Below are positions 60,723-63,267 of a stretch of 63,267 nucleotides of DNA, piece by piece (within the stretch, counting starts at the first letter, position 1; every line of letters begins with the position of its first letter). A model generated the notes under the pieces. The model had not been told where the DNA came from and ran no database searches. It saw nothing but the letters and a program-made list of their open reading frames with translations. Origin of the DNA: Blautia wexlerae (GTDB lineage: Bacteria; Bacillota; Clostridia; Lachnospirales; Lachnospiraceae); NCBI RefSeq assembly GCF_013300825.1, contig NZ_JAAIMY010000023.1:1-63267 (forward strand), in the 5' to 3' direction. The position numbers and the translations under genes are program-made.

Positions 60723-61199
60723 TTACAGTTTCTTTTTATCTTTCAGATATTCCAGAAAAGCCTCACAGCCCTCCACCACATCTGAATATGTGACATCAAA
60801 TCCACCTGTATACCACGGATCTGCGATATCCCGCGGATCATCACTGTAATCCAGAAGAAGTTTAACCTTGTCCTCTGGATCTGATTTCAATATTCTTAAC
60901 ATATTCTTCAGATTCCAGTGGTCCATACCGAGAATATAATCATATTTATCATAATCTGCCTTCGTTAGTTGAACTGCGCGCTTACCCTTACAATCAATCC
61001 CATGCTTAGCAAGCTCCTCTCGCGCCGGAGGATATACCGGATTCCCGATTCCATTCCATATCTCCTCAGTGCTGGTTGCAGCAGATGCGATATAAAACCG
61101 GTCTGAAAGACCTTGTTTAGAAACCATGTCTTTAAAAATGAATTCTGCCATTGGTGAGCGGCAGATGTTGCCGTGGCAAACAAATAATACTTTAATCAT
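60723..61199 (-). CDS. Low-molecular-weight protein tyrosine phosphatase
   Basis: The 158-residue enzyme has the active site VCHGNICRSP at the N-terminus (Cys-x5-Arg-Ser) and the general acid in DPWYTGGFD. Such enzymes dephosphorylate tyrosine on proteins, often in capsule control. The ATG at 61199 follows GGAGATATAAAAAG. The frame remains open upstream to 61238 over the presumed junction with the integrative element, which lies just beyond its start. Confidence 0.92.
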   Translation of the reverse strand: MIKVLFVCHGNICRSPMAEFIFKDMVSKQGLSDRFYIASAATSTEEIWNGIGNPVYPPAREELAKHGIDCKGKRAVQLTKADYDKYDYILGMDHWNLKNMLRILKSDPEDKVKLLLDYSDDPRDIADPWYTGGFDVTYSDVVEGCEAFLEYLKDKKKL

Positions 61200-61347
61200 C
61201 TTTTTATATCTCCATTTAAATCTTGTATTTCTTCTCAAACGCTTGATATTTCAGGGTTTTCCGACTTTTGAGTTTTCCTTTCTTTTCAAGGTATCTTCTC
61301 AAATCTTCTCGTATTTTCTTGTGTTTTTCCCTGCAATCTTGGTAAAT

Positions 61348-61386
61348 CCGTTGGTAAAGCAAGCGTCCTTACCAACGGGCTTTTTT
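61348..61386. terminator. Terminator at the end of the integrase gene
   Basis: CCGTTGGTAA (61348-61357) and TTACCAACGG (61369-61378) form a stem with GCTTTTTT after it on the plus strand. It may shield the element and int from outside transcription. Confidence 0.75.
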
Positions 61387-62584
61387 AACTATTCGCTATC
61401 CGATATACTTCTTCCTTTGCATCATCAAAATTCACATGGGTGTAAGTGTTCAAGGTTACACTGATGTCTGCGTGACCCATGATATACTGCAAGGTTTTCG
61501 GATTCATCCCGGATTTTGCCATATTAGAGCAAAAGGTGTGCCTGCATACATGAGGGGTAACTTTCGGCATCTGGATACGGTAAATCCTGTTGTATTTCTG
61601 AATGATATGCTCCATGTACTTCTCCCAGTGAAGGGCAACCATCGGCATATCGTTTTTATCCAAAAATAAAAATCCAGCGTATCCTTCCACCATCGGTTCA
61701 ACTTTTGGTGTCTTTCGGTTGGCAATAATTCTGCGAAAACACGCTGCGACAGCTTCCGTCATCGGCACATAGCGAATGCCTTTGTCAGTTTTTGGTTCTT
61801 CAATTACATACTGCATCTGTGCAGTACGCTGTAACTGATGGTCTACCTTAATACGCATTTCTCCAAACTCAATCTCCGAAATCGTCAGCCCACAGAACTC
61901 TGAAATACGAAGCCCTGTGTGAAAAAGAATATAGATTGCATCATAGTATCTGCTGAAATGCTTATCCTCCTGAATAAACTTCAGCAAATCTCTCTGCTGC
62001 TTTCGGGTAATCGCTTCTCTGGTAACAGAATCATTAACAATGACGGATGCCAGCTCAAATTCAAATGGATTTTTGCGAAGCAGGTCATCATCTACTGCCA
62101 TCTGAAATGCTGGTCTGAGAACTCCCCGGATCGAATGAATGGAACTGTATCCTCGTCCATCAATTTGTTGGAGCTTAATCAACCATGCCTTTGCGTCTGA
62201 CAAACGCACCTTATCAATTCGCAGATTCCCAAAACTCTCTTTTTTCAGCATATTGATGACCGTTTTATATCCGGCAACCGTATTGTGACGAACTCCTGTT
62301 TTCAATGAAACATACTTTTCTACCAGTTCCAAAACAGTATAGTTGCCACCGTTGGTTACGATACGGTCAAACAAATCCGCTTCAATCTGTTTTTCTTTCT
62401 CACGCAGGGAAGGCTCCCGCTTCTTCCCTTTTGGCATTGGGTCATTCTTGTCCAAACGCCAACTATATACATTTTTCTCTTTTCCGTCCTCATCAATATA
62501 GCGGAACCGATACCTCCCATCTTTACGCTGGTACTCGCCCTCTCGCAAAATCCGATTACGGTTATCTCGTCTTTTCTCACTCAT
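61385..62584 (-). CDS. int: Tyrosine recombinase (integrase) of the Tn916/Tn1549 family
   Basis: The 399-residue protein has an N-terminal arm-binding domain (REGEYQRKDGRYRFRYID), a SAM-like core-binding domain (about 95-180) and the catalytic domain. Catalytic residues are Arg in HTGLRISEF, Lys in PKTDKGIR, HVCRHTFC (His-x-x-Arg), His in MGHADI and the nucleophile Tyr in LNTYTHV. Length and sequence match the Tn1549 group. The start at 62584 with GAAAGGAGAG is better than 62632. Confidence 0.95.
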   Translation of the reverse strand: MSEKRRDNRNRILREGEYQRKDGRYRFRYIDEDGKEKNVYSWRLDKNDPMPKGKKREPSLREKEKQIEADLFDRIVTNGGNYTVLELVEKYVSLKTGVRHNTVAGYKTVINMLKKESFGNLRIDKVRLSDAKAWLIKLQQIDGRGYSSIHSIRGVLRPAFQMAVDDDLLRKNPFEFELASVIVNDSVTREAITRKQQRDLLKFIQEDKHFSRYYDAIYILFHTGLRISEFCGLTISEIEFGEMRIKVDHQLQRTAQMQYVIEEPKTDKGIRYVPMTEAVAACFRRIIANRKTPKVEPMVEGYAGFLFLDKNDMPMVALHWEKYMEHIIQKYNRIYRIQMPKVTPHVCRHTFCSNMAKSGMNPKTLQYIMGHADISVTLNTYTHVNFDDAKEEVYRIANS

Positions 62585-62694
62585 CGTGAACTCTCCTTTC
62601 AAAAAAGAGAGCCAGACTTGCGCTCTTATCATAGCACAAATCCAGCTCTCCGCATAGTTATATCATGTGAAATCGGTAAATCTGTCAGCTCTGT

Positions 62695-62928
62695 TTACAC
62701 AGCAGTAGCCTGATCCAGATACCTCTCAAATTTCTCACGCTTAATGAGGGCACGATTGCCGTTCATCACATAAAAATCCTCATTGGGATGTGTGTCAATA
62801 AGCGTTCTCAATTTTCCTTCGCCGATATGATAATATCTGGCTGCTTCCTCAATGGTAAGCGTATATCTACGCCACACCGGAATATCCGAGTAATTTTTTC
62901 CTTCAATATTCATCTTATTATTTGCCAT
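62695..62928 (-). CDS. xis: Excisionase, Tn916/Tn1549 type
   Basis: The 77-residue protein has a winged-helix MerR-like fold: IPVWRRYTLTIEEAARYYHI, GKLRTLIDTHPNEDFYVMNG and a final basic helix. It directs the integrase towards excision. The start has GGAGGATAACTGCCT. The 110 bases between xis and int carry an imperfect hairpin (GAGAGC/GCTCTC at about 62608-62658). Confidence 0.92.
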   Translation of the reverse strand: MANNKMNIEGKNYSDIPVWRRYTLTIEEAARYYHIGEGKLRTLIDTHPNEDFYVMNGNRALIKREKFERYLDQATAV

Positions 62929-62973
62929 AGGCAGTTATCCTCCATACATGAAAACAGCCAGACAGAGGGTGTC

Positions 62974-63254
62974 GGCAACGAAGTCCGGCAACGGGCTTCA
63001 AAAGACCTTGCAAACAATCTCAATCTGGCGATAGTTACTATTTATATTTTTCTTTTATTTTTCTGTTGTTTTGGTTGTTATAAGGGAGAAAAGCCCGCAG
63101 TTATGGGATTTCCCCCGGCAACCGGCTCGGCAACGGGATAGCAACAGGGGGTGCAACGGGCTGTCCTTTTCAGAATGGAAGCTCCATCTGTTCTGCGACC
63201 TCCACAAAACCGTCCATCGTTTTTTCAGACGGGTTGCCGGAGTCCGTTGCCGGG
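62974..63254. repeat. Cluster of GGCAAC/GTTGCC repeats
   Basis: The core GGCAAC or the similar GCAAC occurs at about 62974, 62986, 63117, 63129, 63140 and 63153 on the plus strand, and the inverse GTTGCC at 63234 and 63246. They are in a GC-rich setting unlike the surrounding AT-rich DNA. They may be binding sites of an element-encoded protein or a recombination hot spot. The AT-rich gap 62995-63110 shows no gene. Confidence 0.5.
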
Positions 63255-63267
63255 TTTTCACGCTCCC
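63170..63267 (-). CDS. C-terminal end of an element-encoded protein (partial)
   Basis: The last 32 residues of a frame entering from the right edge end in PSEKTMDGFVEVAEQMELPF and TGA. An acidic end finishing in Pro-Phe recalls single-stranded DNA-binding proteins, but the visible part is too short to name. After the stop the same frame stays open for a further 20 Pro-rich codons. Confidence 0.5.
   Translation of the reverse strand, partial: ERENPATDSGNPSEKTMDGFVEVAEQMELPF

Larger units (their letters stand above)
61205..63267. mobile_element. Tn916/Tn1549-like integrative conjugative element, int-xis end (partial)
   Basis: A Tn916-type integrase gene and its excisionase gene sit next to host gene sequence, in the usual order at one end of these elements. 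The outer end should lie between 61200 and 61347. The element continues past the right edge, so transfer genes and cargo are not visible. The exact att site cannot be fixed without an empty site. Repeated TCTTCTCAAA (61230-61239 and 61294-61303) may be integrase arm sites. Confidence 0.75.

Overview
The window looks like chromosomal DNA of a low-GC, Gram-positive anaerobe of the Clostridia, most likely a Lachnospiraceae gut bacterium of the Blautia/Ruminococcus type. The genus is inferred. The supporting evidence is the conserved block hisS - HD-GYP - hemZ - MBL hydrolase - rel - apt - recJ - secDF - scfB - scfA - TIGR04086 gene, an O2-independent coproporphyrinogen dehydrogenase (HemZ), a SCIFF ranthipeptide with its radical SAM maturase, ABC-2 permease/GntR cassettes, and AGGAGG-type ribosome binding sites. 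Most genes lie on the minus strand.

Left part (1-15.3 kb) is accessory and partly decayed. It starts with a permease gene broken by an unidentified structured element at the window edge, its ABC ATPase, and a VanR/VanS-like two-component system with a VanZ-family gene between regulator and kinase. Matching 11-bp direct repeats stand upstream of both the regulator gene and the ABC operon, suggesting one small regulon. Next come a BlaR1-like M56 membrane protease whose partner repressor gene is a chimera (receiver domain joined to the BlaI C-terminus), two ECF sigma/anti-sigma pairs, secreted proteins, a SGNH hydrolase/macrodomain pair, and a graveyard of gene fragments (AbiEi antitoxin, L,D-transpeptidase, AraC regulator, Rpn/PD-(D/E)XK transposase tail, MmcQ/YjbR start).

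Middle part (15.6-36.2 kb): rpsB-tsf with a structured leader; a three-gene GntR/ABC ATPase/ABC-2 permease operon ending in rsuA; a HAD phosphatase with a CPBP protease; a Ser/Thr kinase overlapping an Asn/Gln-rich exported protein gene; argS and a DegV gene; a MacAB-like export operon with two adaptors, one carrying a very large insert between its coiled-coil arms; and a lipoprotein gene.

Housekeeping block (36.2-51.6 kb): aspS, hisS, HD-GYP, hemZ, MBL hydrolase, rel, apt, recJ, secDF, scfB, scfA. The 46-residue SCIFF precursor gene sits just upstream of its maturase gene, separated by a strong hairpin. It is followed by a sortase-type surface protein gene where yajC would usually be expected.

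Right part (53.5-63.3 kb): a CNNM/CBS protein, a YdcF protein, an amidase with a SPOR domain, a PF04392/TrpXYZ-type ABC transporter operon with its own promoter, a DUF5688 gene, a low-molecular-weight protein tyrosine phosphatase, and then the int/xis end of a Tn916/Tn1549-family conjugative element that runs off the window. No tRNA, rRNA or CRISPR array was seen. Two dispersed inverted-repeat elements, a duplicated terminator and several small or broken genes are reported in the findings.
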